Below the pieces are notes generated by a model. That model was not told the origin of the DNA, did not search any database, and saw nothing but the letters and a program-made list of their open reading frames with translations. Positions 62,900 to 64,000 of a stretch of 64,000 bases of DNA are shown piece after piece. The stretch comes from JAUIEH01 sp964483375. Its GTDB lineage: Bacteria > Pseudomonadota > Alphaproteobacteria > Caulobacterales > Maricaulaceae. Location: the NCBI GenBank assembly GCA_964483375.1, contig CAZABJ010000005.1:8520-72519 (forward strand), written 5' to 3'. Positions within the stretch are counted from its first letter, which is position 1. Every line of letters begins with the position of its first letter. Position numbers and translations under genes: made by a program.

Positions 62900-63793
62900 A
62901 TGAAGTCTGTGCGTAAGGCCGTGCTACCTGTCGCCGGTCTGGGGACCCGCGTGTTGCCCGCAACCAAGACCGTGCCCAAAGAGATGCTGCCCGTATTCGA
63001 TCGCCCGGCTATCCACTATGTCGTGGAAGAAGCGCTGGCGGCGGGCGTGGAGCACATCGTTTTCGTGACCGGCCGCAATAAAGGGGCGATCGAAGACTAC
63101 TTCGACAGCGCCTATGAGCTCGAAGACACGCTGCGCAAGAAGGACAAGACGGAACTCTTGGCCGACCTGGCGCGCGACCTGCCCGCCCCCGGCTCGATGA
63201 GCTTCGTGCGCCAGCAGGCGCCGCTCGGGCTCGGTCATGCGGTCTGGTGCGCCCGCGACATTGTCGGCGACGAGCCCTTCGCCGTGCTCTTGCCTGACGT
63301 ATTGGTGCGCGCCGCGCCGTCATGTCTCGCGCAAATGACCGAAGCCTATGGCCGCGTCGGCGGCAACATCATCGCCGTGGACGAAATCCCGCGCGAAGAC
63401 ACCGGCAAGTACGGCGTCATCGATCCGGACGGGGAAGCGGACGGTCTCATCCGGATGAAGGGCATGGTCGAAAAACCGGCACCGAGCGTTGCGCCCTCGA
63501 CCTTCAAAATCACCGGCCGCTACATCCTTCAGCCAGAGATCTTCGGCTTGCTCGCGGACCAAGCCAGCGGCGCCGGCGGGGAAATCCAACTCACCGACGC
63601 TATGGCGCGGTTGATGGGCGAGCAGCCGTTTCACGCCTTCGCCTATCAAGGCCAGGACTATGACTGCGGCGACAAGATCGGCTACGTGGCCGCAACCCTG
63701 GCCTATGCGCTCGCTGACGCCCAATGGGGCGACGCAGCCCGCAACGTAGTGGCCAAGGCGCTTGAGGACGCGAAAGCAGACGCGAACGCGTGA
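62900..63793 (+). CDS. galU: UTP--glucose-1-phosphate uridylyltransferase
   Basis: This 297-residue enzyme makes UDP-glucose. The signature GLGTRVLPATKTVPKEMLPV is followed by DRPAIHYVVEEALAAGVEHI, and the Lys of FKITGRYILQPEIF lies in the sugar-binding region. The ATG follows GGTGAGG. It precedes a nucleotide-sugar dehydrogenase gene by about 180 bp, a frequent pairing because the product is that enzyme's substrate. Confidence 0.95.
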   Translation: MKSVRKAVLPVAGLGTRVLPATKTVPKEMLPVFDRPAIHYVVEEALAAGVEHIVFVTGRNKGAIEDYFDSAYELEDTLRKKDKTELLADLARDLPAPGSMSFVRQQAPLGLGHAVWCARDIVGDEPFAVLLPDVLVRAAPSCLAQMTEAYGRVGGNIIAVDEIPREDTGKYGVIDPDGEADGLIRMKGMVEKPAPSVAPSTFKITGRYILQPEIFGLLADQASGAGGEIQLTDAMARLMGEQPFHAFAYQGQDYDCGDKIGYVAATLAYALADAQWGDAARNVVAKALEDAKADANA

Positions 63794-63970
63794 TCACAAC
63801 GCCCCTTCTCCCCCGCCCGTCGCGTCTCCCGGCGCGACGAACCCTATCGACTTGGCTCATGGACACCGAGGCGTCCGAAGCGTAACTCTAGCTAAACCGC
63901 CCACGGAGCGTCCGCCGCCGCGACCACGCCTCAACCCGGTGGCGGATCACATCCGAACAAGGAGCCCGAC

Positions 63971-64000
63971 ATGCGCGTGGCGATGATTGGAACCGGCTAT
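63971..64000 (+). CDS. Nucleotide-sugar dehydrogenase, 5' end only (probably UDP-glucose 6-dehydrogenase)
   Basis: The window ends ten codons in: MRVAMIGTGY, the start of an NAD-binding GxGxxG motif typical of UDP-glucose or GDP-mannose dehydrogenases. AAGGAG lies before the ATG. With galU immediately upstream and the UDP-glucuronate epimerase nearby, UDP-glucose 6-dehydrogenase is the likely identity, giving a galU-ugd-epimerase path to UDP-galacturonate. Confidence 0.65.
   Translation, partial: MRVAMIGTGY

Overview
The window is a high-GC bacterial chromosome segment, almost fully coding, with short intergenic gaps, many 1-4 bp start/stop overlaps and several GTG and TTG starts. The gene content (class II DAHP synthase, glutamine-dependent NAD+ synthase, Atm1-type ABC exporter, radA-cvpA-purF-SDR run, OmpA proteins with a proline-rich linker, ECF sigma factor operon, NnrU) points to an alphaproteobacterium, probably near the Caulobacterales/Maricaulales/Parvularculales. 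The exact family is inference. I recognised no rRNA, tRNA, CRISPR array, insertion sequence or prophage. One 100-N assembly gap lies at 55023-55122.

Layout. 0.2-2.6 kb: an OvoA-like sulfoxide synthase without its methyltransferase domain, translationally overlapped with a CphA/GshF-like ATP-grasp ligase; this is the best candidate for an undescribed pathway. 2.6-11.5 kb: a tricorn-type periplasmic protease, a divergent rhodanese/persulfide-dioxygenase pair, an M3 peptidase with an altered active site, and an Atm1-type exporter. 11.5-22.1 kb: LysM protein, LOG-family phosphoribohydrolase, a small proline/glycine-repeat protein, gltX, two unknown envelope proteins, nadE, an NTF2-like/HCCA-isomerase pair, HU and class II DAHP synthase.

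22-27.7 kb is the most accessory-looking part: two lipoproteins, a TIR-ParA fusion with a small helical partner, two membrane proteins, and a second ParA with its own small partner. 27.8-37.8 kb is conserved housekeeping: radA-cvpA-purF-SDR, yfgM-bamB-der, panB, and an ECF sigma/anti-sigma operon. 37.8-48.4 kb: secreted, porin-like and immunity-like proteins, NnrU, rsmB-guaA, guaB, and ppx-rlmE.

48.5-54.8 kb is amino-acid catabolism: maiA divergent from phhA, a cytochrome c lipoprotein, and an arginine succinyltransferase (AST) operon (M20 hydrolase-astA-astD) lacking astB and astE in view. 54.9-57.3 kb holds tandem OmpA paralogues whose near-identical C-terminal ends broke the assembly. 57.4-64 kb is nucleotide-sugar supply for peptidoglycan and surface polysaccharide: UDP-glucuronate epimerase, rmlA, glmM, glmS, galU and the first codons of a nucleotide-sugar dehydrogenase.
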